A stretch of 64,000 nucleotides of DNA. It comes from Owenia fusiformis (taxonomy: Eukaryota; Annelida; Polychaeta; Sabellida; Oweniidae). Within the stretch, counting starts at the first letter, position 1, and each line of letters opens with the position of its first letter. The DNA lies in NCBI GenBank assembly GCA_903813345.2, contig CAIIXF020000002.1, positions 26,612,455 through 26,676,454 on the forward strand, in the 5' to 3' direction. Below the pieces are notes generated by a model. That model saw only the letters and a program-made list of their open reading frames with translations, did no database searches and was not told the origin of the DNA. Positions 34,818 to 47,424 of the stretch are shown here, piece after piece. A program made the translations under genes and the position numbers.

Positions 34818-37800
34818 CGTTTGGAGACATTTCATCTCATCTCGCTCCTTTAGCATTAAGATCAACTCAAGTCTAATGATTCATATTCTCTTGAACATAT
34901 GTCTTTAATATTGCATGGAGGGATTTGAAATTGAATGCAAGGGAGTGGAGAGTTCCTTAGAACTTGAGAACATCACGCAGTAAGCCATTCTCCCTAAAAT
35001 GTATCTTTTCTTCGTCTATCTCTGCAGACTGCAAATGGTCCAATCGCACTACTTTCAATAAAGCAATTCTTCCGCGTATTACTATCAACGGATTAAGTGT
35101 TACTATGAGTTGATATAAGGATATCCAAAGATCTTGGTTAGCATATGCTTACCTTTGAAAAGAATTTGCAAATCGTATGATTTTAATTTGTCCACGAGTA
35201 TAGAACTTTTTTTGTCGAAATCCATCAATATTTTCAACCGCGCACAGAGAAGAATCCGTGCTGTGGGAGAATGGCAGCAACAAGTACTAAACTTCCTCTA
35301 GTTACAAATCTCAAGATTCAGCTTACAAGTTCCAATTGCAATAAACCAGGAGTGGCATATTTAGTACTTGATATAAACATAAACTTGGTCTTCAACTAAA
35401 CAGGGTTTGTGTGCAACTGTTTATCCCCAAGGAGCCACTAAAACAAAGATTTGAGGGAAAGTCTTGATTTAATGGAGATGTGAAACACGTAATGCATCGG
35501 GTGGAGCTGAAAATGATGCAAAATTGATATTCCTTATCAGAGTTGCTTCTAGGAAATCTTGTTTGGCCCTAATTGTTTATTACGTAGAAAGAATGGAACA
35601 TGGTTATTAAATAAACTATATAGAAGGAAATGAGTATCTAGTGTGATACAAGCTGATAACCGGTAAGTACATACACTTTATATCTAATTGATACTTTACT
35701 AAATTAAATCAATATTTTCATTTGATTTGAATGGAACAATATTGTTGTAAATATCTGGGTCGACGTGAATCGGTCTAAACTGCTAAATGGAGGTTAACAT
35801 CAGGTCTGATCTCGATAAACATTAATGGGGAGTAAGTCACCCCTTTCCTCTTATATTCTGTAGCATATTGCACGTTTTAATATAGAGAATATTAGAGAGG
35901 GGGGGGGGTAACTTACTCCCCGTGTAAAATTTGGGCCTGAATGAGGAAACATTTAGGCCTTAATAATAGTATTGGGTTTATTGAAATATTTCTTGGGGTC
36001 AATTTAGAGATACGACTTACAGATATCGAGATATTTTGACAGATGTCTGATTAATATGATGTGCACCTGTACACCAAATGTACAATGGTGAGGAATCCAG
36101 GAATGATAAATACACCTAAGATGATGAATGGTGTACATTTTTATTTAATTGCAATACTATCAGGTCCTATAACAGTAAACAGTTGCTTATGTGATCGGCA
36201 TACTAGATATAGCAGAACCCCTGAGATATAGTGTACAGTAACATTGTGTGGAGTGTCAGTATAGGGGGGGGGCACCTCAAGGGGAATGCGACGATGTGAC
36301 AAGATTTTCAAAGAAATAAAATGAAAGCAAAATCATATATATCATAGGGAATCTTAACAATTGTTAAATCAACTTTTCAAACATGTGAACTATTTTACAT
36401 TTACAACGCCATAACTGTTATCATATAATAGAAAGAGAAATGAATTAAAAAAACGAAATGCTACAAAGTGGAATCAGATAACGGCGTAATCGGGAGCCCT
36501 GTATGTAGTTGTAGTTGGGATTTTCGCACTCACTGCTGGCACATCATGACTGGAACACATTATTTCCTTGTCTAACATTGTGTCTAAGAACAGGTTTATT
36601 TTTAACATTATGAATCTGATTTGATTGTAACTCGCTTTTGCCGAGCAATTCGTTCGCACTATGGATCGAAGATTCTTTAACGTTCATGGACCAGATTTCT
36701 TGCTCTAATATTTAACTCAAGAAATCTATGTCTGTACAATTTGATATTTGTAATATCCGTTCTATTTATTTCCTAATAGGCCGAGAGTAAGTTAATATAT
36801 TGACGTTTTGTCAAAATTGTACGTTGAAACATGACTTGGCTGACTCGTGAGCCAAAAATGATGGATTTGTACAGTTGTTGAAAGTAAAGTTTGTCACATT
36901 TTCATTTCAGGATCAGAAGTCGATGGACCTTCTGAAATACTAAAACTGACATGACACACGCTTAATAAGCGTCTAGGATACGTAACTGCAGAAGATTTAA
37001 ACCTTATCTAAGAAGCGTTAACATTACGAAAACGTAAACCATAATTAATCCAGGATGATTTGCTATCGGGAACTCTTATCTTCAACCGCGAGAGACGACT
37101 GACAAATATATCTGATTATTCGCTCCATTTGTCCAATCACCAGTGTGTTGGATTAGTAGTTTAGATTTACGTTTACTATTGGAACTGTATAGACGGAGAT
37201 TAGTGACTTACTTCAGTACTTGTGATTATACTGCAATCAGTTTCTGCTCACATTTATCAGAGCGTATTTATTTACTATATACCTCATTAGAAGGCCAGGC
37301 ACTGGAGGCCAGTTGTATTTGTTTACATTCAGTGGTTTACCAAGTACTTGGACTGACTTCAGCTTCCACTCTTCAGCTGGATGTGGTTTCCATGGTTTCA
37401 AAAATCGATTAAATATAGGACATACTACATGTACCCCGATTTTGAGGATCTGGATTCTTATTGAATCGTTTGGACGATCTATGTTAAACGAACGATCGTA
37501 ACTCAAGATACTGATTAGGATTAATACTCCAGTCTTTGATCTACGCCGCCATAGAACATGAGTCTAGGTAAATAATTCAATCAGAATTTTTGCTTATTTT
37601 TAAGTCAGCTCTTGGTTTTTGGAATAAGAAAACCAAAACTTGTTCTTTTGTTCGTTACGGTGGCCCCCGAGGCTCATCATTTTACATAAAAATGGGCTAG
37701 TTCGTCATTTTCGCAATGAAATTCATGATTTTTCTTTCACACATCACAGTATTTCACATGACAGCAGTGCATGAAATAACCAAAAGCGCATTTGTTTTGT

Positions 37801-39028
37801 ATGCTTGTCAAGGTGAGGAGATTGAAATTGATGCTTTTCCAATACTTGACCTTTGCAAAAAAATTCATTGAAAATATGTTCTTTTTGTGATTTTGTATCT
37901 TTTAGGTGATTTTGTGGAAAATATTTTGCAATATGTGAAAAGAATTTAAGCCCGAGACTCATTGTATTGTAGCTGCTTCATTCCACTCAGGCGTTGTTTC
38001 CTAAACAAGATTAAAGATTTGGAAGCAACACCTTCATTGTATGATTCAGAAAACAATGCAATAAGTCCAGGCCTTAAATATTTAATTTATTCAGGTTAAT
38101 GGTGGGGAGATATACATGCTATTTCACTTTTTACACATTTTGTTTTAATGGTATACATGGTAATGATTCTGCAGGGCCGACCTTCAAGTACATGTCATGT
38201 ATAAGTATAGGTTATTTACAGGGTGGTCAAAAAACTGCAACCCTGTATTTTCCTCGTACCTTTATTGTTTAAAGAACTGTAACGTCAAGTCAGTCTGATA
38301 TTCATGAAATATGATGGCCTGGTAGAAAATTGAATGATGTACAAATCTGCCAAATAACAGGTAGAAATAGTCTCCTAGTAATACCCTTAGGCTTAAAAGA
38401 CAAAGATAATAGGAAAATGCAGGGTTGCAGTTTTTGTTGACAACCAATTTCGACTTCTTGTGCCTGATTATAATTGATAGCGAATTTATGGATAACTGCT
38501 TAAGTCAGGACACGAATTAGAACACAAATCAAGGTAATTATAACTCGTCAGAAAACTAAAACACTGGTCCCAACTTAACCGAATAGTGTAGTTTAAAATT
38601 GATGCTACTTGGGCCACCTTAATCGAGGAATACGAATATCAGATTACTGAAGATCATTGATTTTGTCACGATTTCAGATTGGTTCAAAAGTATGTTTTTA
38701 TGCCTCTGGTTTGTGATACCAGAAACCTAAAAGAACAATGAATTCGAAGAAGATGTACATGATCATAGACCTCGAACCCTGGGAGGTCCCTGACATGAAA
38801 TACGTATACGTCGCAAATATCTTAACCCCAGAAAATTGAAAGGGGTTCCCTTAATTTTAAGTTTGTGAAATTCAACATCCTCCTAAGCAGGTGTCCAGAA
38901 TCCAGAATTCTTCCGGAAAAAGAAAGAATATATTCTTTATTTTGAAGCCCTGTGATCGGAGGATGGAAATTCAATAGTAATGGCTTTGTACGTGCTCGAT
39001 ATACAACCATGGGCTTTCAAAGCCCATG
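34818..39028. other. No gene seen; two minor repeats
   Basis: About 4.2 kb without a supported exon. At 35801-35939 a CAGG...CCTG-bounded segment has inverted 'ggggagtaagt' words but no clear target duplication. At 38217-38447 lies a TACAGGGTGG element, listed separately. ORFs near 37143-37506 overlap on both strands and show no family features. Confidence 0.45.
38217..38447. mobile_element. TACAGGGTGGTCAAAAA inverted-repeat element
   Basis: 'gtggtcaaaaaactgcaacc' at 38223 is matched in inverse by 'agggttgcagtttttgttga' at about 38421, followed by 'caacc'. The length is about 230 bp. The left end begins with TA as in the other Tc1/mariner-like miniature elements; the right terminus is eroded. 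Confidence 0.65.
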
Positions 39029-40619
39029 TACTTAGGGACCCAGCCTGAATATTTTTGTTTTTGAATATTGGAGAGTATTACGCGAGATTTTTTCATTTTC
39101 TTGTTGGAAAATATATTTATTTTATGATGTGGGGTGATATCTAGAGTTTGAGGCTTGCGAAAATAAGATATCCTCTTCTTTATACCCCCCGCCCTATAAT
39201 TTCAGGGGGGTCAGAAGAAAATAAACTTTAATCCATAACTTTGGAAGTAAATGAGATACAAACTTAATTTTTTCACCATAATTTATAGAATGACATCAGT
39301 AATGCAGAAAAAAATATTTTAAACGAAAATAAGCCAATTTGCATAATTTAACCCTTAAACCGCCATAAAAACTATTAAATAACAGAATGATAATAAACAA
39401 CTTTTACTGTAATTGCCTTCATATGAAGTTATAACTTATGAAATAATTCCTAAAAATGCATCTATATATGTATATTAGATGTGCAAAATATTAAAAGTGT
39501 ATCTTACATAACGACTGTTAAAAATATTTCTCCCCTTACCCTAAAATTGAAGGGAGGGGGTCAAAAGAAATAAACTTTAATTCATAACTTTGGAAGTATA
39601 TAAGATACAAACTTAATTTTTTCACCAAAATTTACAAAATAATATCAGTAATGGAGAAAAAAATATTTTGAACAAAAATAAGCTAATTTGCATAATTTAA
39701 CCCTTAAACCGCCATAAAAACTATTAAATGACAAAATGATAATATACGACATTTACAGTAATTTCCTTCAAATGAAGTTATAACTGATGAAATAATTCCT
39801 AAAAATGCATCTATATATGTTTAATAGATGTGAAAAATATTAAAAGTGCATCTTATATATAGATTGTGAAAAAATTTCTCCCCCTACCCAGATATTTCAG
39901 GGGGTCAACTGAAAATGGACTTTAATTTATAACTTTGGAAGTATATGAGGTACAAACTTAATTTTTCACCAAAATTTATGTTATAACATCAGTAATTCAG
40001 GAAAAATATTTTTTGATATGCAAATAAGTTAACTTGCATAATTTAACCCTTATAAAGTAATAAAAACCGTTAAATGACGAAGTGATAAAATATGGCATTT
40101 ACTTTAATTGACTTCTTATGAAGTTATAACTTCGAGAAAAAATGTACAACAGATATGCACAATATAAAGAGGTTATTTTATATAATGACTGTGAAAAGAA
40201 TCTTACACCCTACCTTAATAATTTTGAGGGCTCGGGGGGGGTGTAAGAAAATACTAGACTTTAACTCATAACTTTGAAATAATTTAAGAAAGAGCTTATA
40301 TTTCTTCGCTGAAAATTGAGAAATCACATCAATAATGAAACGAATATTACATGGGGACAATACTATATTTCAACTATTTTTGCATAATTTAAGCTTCAAA
40401 CAGTCATGAGAATCATTATAAGGCAAAGTGGTTCTATACTGAAATTGACTTCACATGAAGTAAGGACTTTGACAATATATCCTTTCTTAATACTAGCATT
40501 TAAATGGAAAAATGATATCAACAATTATGAAGCTATTTTTCCCAACTACAGTATTTCAATACCCATGGAGATTTTCATAGATATAATACTAGAGGCAAAT
40601 CAAACTTCACCCTTCCTAA

Positions 40620-41105
40620 AGCAAAACTGAAAATTATGGCAAAAAACAATAGCCTTTAGTGGTTACTCCATATGGAACAATCTCCCAGAAGAAATAAAAA
40701 AGTCAAATTCCATTTCTTTTCTTAAATCAAAACTGAAGAAGCATATTCTCTTAGCTTATTAATCATTAGTTGACCATATCATTTCTTGTTTCTTCAGTCA
40801 GAAGGGTAGGCTCTCAAGGGAGGTATATGGGCCAACCTGGGGGCTGCTCCAAACTACTTAAGATCTAAAATATATGGCACCTTCTTGGCTTCAAATGAAA
40901 CGAGCATCATGGATCCCCCATACCTTTATTTATTATAATCTAACTTTTGTGATTACATTCCGGTTTGATTCGTTGACAACATGATGATATACTTCATGAT
41001 TTAACTACTATATGTACGGGTATTTAAGCATCACCTGTGGTGCCACCTATTATTAATAATATGTGTGCACATAATGATTAAGTGTATGAATAAATTGAGT
41101 TGAAT
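40620..41105 (+). pseudogene. Non-LTR ORF2 C-terminal fragment in the foldback spacer
   Basis: The frame from about 40648 reads 'IAFSGYSIWNNLPEEIKKSN' then 'SFLKSKLKKHILLAY' and a stop. It matches the common C-terminal motif of several non-LTR ORF2 proteins (G-x-xx-WN-x-LP-x-x-I-K...FK-x-x-LK-x-x-L). The sequence then runs through a non-coding stretch to 'aataaattgagttgaattga' near 41090, a typical retroelement 3' end. RT is absent. Confidence 0.6.
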
Positions 41106-41162
41106 TGAACTTGCTATGTTTCAGAATAACCCTTAAAAAGGTAGGATGATTTGAGGTAGGAC

Positions 41163-41564
41163 CATTTTAATGGTCTCAAGAGTAATATGAACCACTTGAC
41201 ATCCAAATCCATCCTAACCATAACAATTCTAAAGTTTATTGAACCATAATCAGAGTCACTGTGAGGACTGGTGTCATATTCTAGGTTGTAGGTGAAGGTA
41301 GGTTGCAGTGAAAATGTCATCATATATATTTGGGTTAATCCACTTATTCCCGTCCACACTCACTTTCCTTTGAGCCGCATGAACATGCAGCAAAACATTA
41401 TGTACCTGCAGTGGCACATGAGCAAGTGGTTTAACATATTGCTTTGTCCTTGTATCGTTTGCATGTGCAAAATGACTTTGGGATTTTTGTTATATCAAGT
41501 TTCGGTTTTTTGGTCATTTTAATGGTCTCAAGAGTAATATGAACCACTTGACATCCAAATCCAT
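41163..41564. repeat. 50-bp exact direct repeat pair
   Basis: The 50 bases at 41163-41212 (starting 'cattttaatggtctcaagag') recur identically at 41515-41564. The offset of 352 bp is close to the ~350-bp unit of the surrounding foldback arms although the sequence is different. It might be a remnant tandem unit or the edges of an inserted segment. Confidence 0.7.
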
Positions 41565-43375
41565 TCCCTGGCTCTGGAATCTCAAAAAGTGGTTTGTCAG
41601 CATTCATTGAAATGTATAATTGTTATAAACCAAAAGTGCATCCATAATTAGTGGTAATGCTCTAATATCATTTTGGATGCTGCAAACAAGTGTAATACAT
41701 CCAATGATGGTTTGTTTTTATATTGAAATATAAACAAAAATAACGCAACTCCCCTAGACCAGAGATCGTGCCCATGTGGACAGTCAATGGAGACAGAAAC
41801 TCACTTTAAAGTAGAATGTCATATGTTTGAAAATGAACGATTAAGTCTGTTTGCCTAAATGACTGATATCCATAGTGACTTTTACATGTATACAAGTCTA
41901 GGAGAATATTGTATAATAATGAATGAAAAAACTGTTCAAAGGACACTTGGAAAATGTATAATAAATATGTTAGTCAAAAGTCGTGAAATAGTTACATGCG
42001 ATGGTCTCTAATAGGTCGACATCAACCAGGAATTGTTTTAATTCATGTATGTACCTTAATGTAACATCTTTAGTGCGTTAGACTTTAATTAATAAATTTA
42101 CTACTACTACTACTAGTATAATATTGTTTCCATGTAATATTTGTTTCATTCTTGATGTGATTTCTCAATATTCTGGCGAAGAAATACATCTATAAGCTCT
42201 TTCTTATACGATTTCAAAGTTATGAATCAAAGTTTATTATTTTCTTTTAACTTCCCCCAACCCTAAAATATTAGGGCAGGGTGTGAGATTTTTTCACACT
42301 CATTATATACAATACCTTTTTATATTGTGCATACCTGTTGTAAATGTATTTCTAGGAATTATTTCACAAGTTATAACTTCATAGAAGTCGTATTTCATCA
42401 CTTTGTCATTTAACGTTTTTTATGACTGTATAAGGGTTAAATTATGCAAATTAGCTTATTTTCATATCAAGATATTTTTCCGAATTACTGACGTTATAAC
42501 ATAGATTTTGGTGAAAGAATTAAGTTTGTACCTCATATACTTCCAAAGTTATGAATTTAAGTCCATTTCCATTTGACCCCCCTCAAATATCTGGGTAGGG
42601 GGACAAATTTTTTTCAGCGTCGTTATGTAAGATACACTTTTAATATTTTGCACATCTGTTATACATATATAGATGCATTTTTAGGAATTACTTTATTTGT
42701 TAAAACTTCATGAGAGGTCAATTAGAGTAAATGTCGTATTTTATCGCATCGTCATTTAACAGTTTTTATGACTGTATAAGGGTTAAATTATGCAAATAAA
42801 CTTATTTGCGTATCAAAAATATTTTTTCTGAATTACTGATGTTATTACATAAACTTTGGTGAAAAAATTAAGTTTGTACCTCATATACTTTTAAAATTAT
42901 GAATTAAAGTCCATTTTTATTTGACCCCCTACCCTCAAAAATCTGGGTAGGGGGAGAATTTTTTTCACAGTCTTTATCTAAGATACACTTCTAATATTTT
43001 GCACATTTATTATACATATATAGATGCATTTTTAGGAATTATTTCATAAGTTATAACTTCATATGAAGGCAATAACAGTAAATGTGATATAACATCATTT
43101 CGTCATTTACTAGTTTTTATGGCAGTTTAAGGGTTAAATTATGCAAATTAGCTTTTTTTCATTCAAAATATTTTTTTCTTCATTACTGATGTTATTTCAT
43201 AAATTTTGGTGAAAAAATTAAGTTTGTATCTCATATACTTCCAAAGTTATGAATTAAAGTCTATTTTCTTCTGACCCCCCTAAAATTATACAAAGATGAA
43301 GATATCTTATTTTCGCAAGTCTCAAACTCTAGATATCACCCACATCATAAAAGTAACTTATTTTCCAACAAGAAC

Positions 43376-44578
43376 CAAGGGCGTTACAATACCCGGGAAT
43401 TTATCGGTTCGTCCAGTACTTGTTTGTGATAGCGCCCTCTGTAGGTCACTGTGCTCATAGCCTACAGTAATACGGGGTAGGATATCGGGAATTCGGTCAG
43501 TTTCTATCCGTCGATTTCGCTATGAATTGAAGCAAGTGTGACCACTTTATCCACTTAAACAATTTGATAATTGATTAAATCTTTAAACAAAATCGATAAA
43601 CACGTTATACACTTCCTATCTCCTTAGAAATTAGCATGTATTTATGGATTGTGTTTTCGAACAAGGCTCGACCCACACCAATAGGGAAATCCTTATGCTA
43701 ATTAGTATGACGTCATATTTTCCTGGGGAATCCTAGATTTCAAAGCCTCAGTCTGTTATTGTGTCAAATGTAAACGCTCTTGGGACGCTCTTTTGCAGAC
43801 AGAAAATTGACAGATTAGCTTTTAACTTTCAGCTTTGATGTTTAAATATTCTGTATTTCTACCGGACTTCTTGCTGAATATCATATAATGTTATAACTTG
43901 ATTTGGACCATTGCCTGATTGATCATTCTGAAATTTTGATTGTGATTCATGATTGATTGGCAAGAAAAATAATTCCTATTGTTTTCCAGCTAAGTCAAAA
44001 TGTTACAGCATGCGTTATAATGTCGAGTTTGCATCATGTTAAATTCTGCTAGTGATTAGAAGTCCATGCACAAGCATACACATAAGAGACAAACACACCC
44101 AGGCTCCAGGCCGTGGATGGAAATATAAAACTATTTAAGGCACAAACTGGTATTAAAAGACCGATATGTAGTGTCTGCCATGTATTGAAGGTAAACCAAT
44201 CTGTATTATTAATGTTTCTTCTATCAATACATGGATTGTGCAATAGAAAAGCAATGGCACAATCAAAAATGTGCATATCAATCGTGAATATCTCTCGGTT
44301 CAAAGCTTATTTCCAACAGAATCGTGTCAAAATATGTGTCTGAGTAACAGTTATACATTATAAGATCGCAAACTCTTACCAATTATCAGCCGAATGGCTC
44401 ATTTTCAACGAAATGTCCTTAAGACAACAGCCCTGGGTCGCGCCTGAGACCAAAAACTACTTCAAATAGCCCTCCCCTAATTATATTGGATAATCACATT
44501 TATGCCTGCGCGCGCAGCTCATCCAATGAACGAAACGCCACTTCCCGCTGAAATCACCGGGTATTGATCTTTCCCTTG
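43376..44578. mobile_element. 1.2-kb DNA element inserted in the right foldback arm
   Basis: The left end 'caagggcgttacaatacccg' and the right end, whose complement starts 'caagggaaagatcaataccc', form imperfect inverted repeats. The flanks CAAGAAC at 43369-43375 and 44579-44585 are a 7-bp target duplication, and removing the insert restores the match to the left arm. No transposase frame is seen. The ORFs at 44049-44343 overlap on both strands. An hAT-like element (usually 8 bp) is possible. Confidence 0.8.
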
Positions 44579-45228
44579 CAAGAACTGAAAAAATCTCGCG
44601 TAATACTTTCCAATATCCATTTTCACTTTCTAGCTGTTTCTCAGAACTTGGGTCCCTGAGTAATGTTACAACATGCAATAAAACTTTGTCATCTTACCCT
44701 GCAATATTTTTACAACCTTAGTAGTCATAACTTGAATGATTATGATAAAAAAGAAATTTGGGATCCTCCCATATTGTTTAATTTATTTGAGTTTCCTGGT
44801 TGTGGTAAAATTGTAGACGTTTAACGTTCCTAACTTTTTGTCATATTACCCAGGAAAAATACAAAAAAACATATTAAAACATTTCTAAGGCTTAATAAGC
44901 CTATAAAGAGGAAATTTTCAGAAAATAAAGATGTAACTGGTTAATTTGACATGTTCGATTGCACCTTTAGGCTTGCTTATTCAGCTGCCGCCTGAGACTC
45001 GGGATTACTACTAACTATCGATCTGTAGAGAACCTTAAAGTTCACAAGCAGATGATCTACTTTTCAAATAAATGCATTTATGTAATGTACTTTTAAAACA
45101 AACATACCAACTCAGCAGCTGGTTCGATTTTTGGTTTTTTGTTTTGATTAAAACACACATTTTAATCCAATAGTCAAAATAATGATTGTTTTAGTCGAAC
45201 GGTTTGTCTGTCATAGCATCAAACCCCT

Positions 45229-45400
45229 TGTACTGGCGGATTAGGGGGGGGGGGGCAATCCACCCTTTGATGCGCCCAGAAAAAACGGTTCAAAATTTGG
45301 GCCCGAGTTTTGGTTTTAGGGGCCCAATTTTTTCCTCAAGGGGAACGATTTTTCCAGACTTGAAATTTCCCCCGTCTCGTGGTCTTTTCTTCATCCTATG
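45229..45400. mobile_element. Partial CACTGGCGGATC element copy
   Basis: 'tactggcggatta' is followed by a G-run, 'gcgcccagaaaaaa' and 'ttggttttaggggcccaa'. In reverse orientation these match the interior of the nested element at 34394-34709. The far terminus was not found, so the copy is truncated or decayed. Confidence 0.6.
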
Positions 45401-45668
45401 CAGTTATTGTCTTCAACATGTATATCTACCAGATACTGTTGTGGGAGTTCGTCCCCGGGAGTTCGTCAAAACAGACGGGACGAAAGCACAATCATTTCAA
45501 TGCTGAATAAACGAAAAGGATAAAAGTCGGTTTTATTCATCAATAATTTCCTCATGAATATGGAATATATCCAAGGGATAATTTAGACCATATTCAATAT
45601 CGGATGCGAATCCATGAGAAACTCATGCAGCTTTTGTTTGTACATGCAACTGTCGGCAACCGTATTAA

Positions 45669-46157
45669 CACCCCAGTCACATTTGTCGTACGGAGGCCGT
45701 GCGTCGACCGCAGATCAATTAAATCAGTGAATTTCTGCGGCGAGCTTAGAAAAACTACGCCCGCTTGCGGCCTCCGTACGGCGTATCCAGTTTTTTACAG
45801 GCCGCAGGGTCGCCGTAGAAATTATAACTCGGAGTTATAATATTTGTTCATTTCTGAGGTCCCCGTAGAAATCAACTGGCTCAACAAGATTGAATCATTA
45901 TTTGTTAATGTTTCACGATCACTTTTCATTTGGTATTACATCCTAGCACTATGAATAACATTTATAAATTGTCCTGATGTAAAAAAAATGAAAAAAGTAT
46001 TATTTATCAACAGAAATTTAAAATTCACCGTGCGGCTGCCGTGGGAAATGTGACTGCAAAAGTATGAGAGCGCAGAAATTCTACGGTGAGCGTAGAAAAG
46101 CTACTGACCGCAGAAATGATAGACCGCACGGCGGCCGTGAGAAATGTGACTGGGGTG
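45669..46157. mobile_element. Harbinger-like miniature element, CACCCCAGTCACATTT ends
   Basis: 'caccccagtcacattt' at 45669 is matched by 'aaatgtgactggggtg' ending at 46157. It is flanked by TAA at 45666-45668 and 46158-46160, a 3-bp duplication of the type made by PIF/Harbinger transposases. It is 489 bp long, with further inverted words inside ('gtgcgtcgaccgcag' against 'gaccgcacggcggcc') and no transposase. Confidence 0.75.
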
Positions 46158-46160
46158 TAA

Positions 46161-47424
46161 TTAATAACCTACTATTTTATGGGCAACTCATTCGATATGA
46201 AAAGTACCTGCAAGTATTCCATTTACTAGTAGTCGAAAGTTGCATTCGCGAATTCAAGCTCAGGTAATATGTATGTTTGCAGCAAATAATATCGAGCATA
46301 GAATTTAGCTTACATTTCATATTCCATGGTTTATTTGAAACCCGATAATCAATCTCATGACCATTTTTAAGAACGACCATAGATTACATCCTAATATCAA
46401 CACCAAATCTAGATATCGATCCGTAGTTTATTTTTGGTGTGTAAGTTTACACACGTGACTTCAACATAAATGAAGTTTTTACAAGTGCGTTCAATAAAAC
46501 CTGGTACGGTAACATCAGGTGGTCATATAAAACGCTAACATAAATAATGTATTAGTGTATAAAACTAGTACAACAACTTATATGTATATAGGATGGATGA
46601 GCTAGAGACACTTACTTATGGTACACGTATACCTGTATATTAGAACGTAAAATACTTGGATATTTTGGATATTGTTCGCGAGTAAAAATGGATATTTTGG
46701 ATATTGTTCACAGTTATCCTTCGATTGAGGCAAAGACGTCTTTAATTAATTATTTGGTTGATTTTGTGTATGCACGAAGGGATTTAGCTTCGATTTTCTA
46801 ACAAACATCACCAAAAGTGACGTTTATACTCGGATTTTGTTTACCATGGAATAGTGTTTTAAAAGATCTTGTGTTTCAAGCAAATCTCTATGAGAAATGG
46901 AGGATGATTCTTAGTATTGTATTTGGATTTTGATGATAAACACACTCGGATTCCTATTGTATGAATCAAGCAGATGTAACATAGATCCAATGTATTGATA
47001 CTGAGATTAGTCTGACCGATTTACATGTCAAAGTTATGCAATGTTTCCATTCAGTTTACTTATTTACTGAACATACATACAATATCGAGTAGGCATTTGT
47101 ACAATACATAGAGTTCTATTGGATATGTTTATTACCTGTATCATATAAATTCGGATTTTACCTAGCGGAATATGCATATTATACATAAAAATAGATGGTG
47201 AAACGAAGCAAAAGAAACTGATTCACCACCGAAAACTGAAAGGGCAGTATCTCTTATGCATGGTTAGAATTACTTTTCCTATGGAGATAGTTGGACGAAT
47301 CAGATGAGTTCAATATTGATGAAGTTCAATAAGATGAACGATGATGTATATAATATGAAGGCCAACTTTACAGGATCATCAGGTGGATGAATTAGATACA
47401 ATATAAACTCTTATTTAACGCATT
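46161..47424. other. Stretch upstream of M6; dispersed repeat fragment, no exon seen
   Basis: 46163-46262 carries 'cctactattttatgggcaac' and 'gcattcgcgaattcaagc', a short repeat also present near 51170 and 61686. The rest, up to the first M6 coding exon, probably contains its promoter and 5' untranslated sequence, but I can point to no specific core promoter element. Confidence 0.4.

Larger units (their letters stand above)
39029..44662. mobile_element. Giant foldback element with arms made of ~350-bp tandem units
   Basis: The outer ends are 'tacttagggaccca' at 39029 and its near complement 'tgggtccctgagta' ending at 44662, with TA at each edge. The left arm (to about 40300) and right arm (about 42187-43375 plus 44586-44662) are inverted copies. 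Within each arm a unit of about 350 bp recurs: 'ataactttggaagtatat' near 39236, 39586, 39935 and 40266, and the inverse near 42541, 42898 and 43242. Each unit also has 'gcataatttaacccttaaac' and 'cctaaaaatgcatctatata'. The spacer (40300-42187) holds a non-LTR tail and a 50-bp direct repeat. The right arm is split by an insertion at 43376-44578. No transposase frame was found. Confidence 0.8.

Noticed and set aside
35801-35939. CAGG...CCTG segment as another 5-bp-duplication element
   Set aside because: Inner inverted words match, but the flanks (aacat/aatga) do not form a clear duplication, so it is not called as an element.
37143-37506. Overlapping ORFs on both strands, 62-89 codons
   Set aside because: Frames are open on both strands with no domain or splice support; typical of chance in moderately GC-balanced DNA.
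44049-44343. Overlapping ORFs inside the 1.2-kb insertion as a transposase
   Set aside because: No DDE-type motif or family pattern; frames are open on both strands, so chance is more likely.
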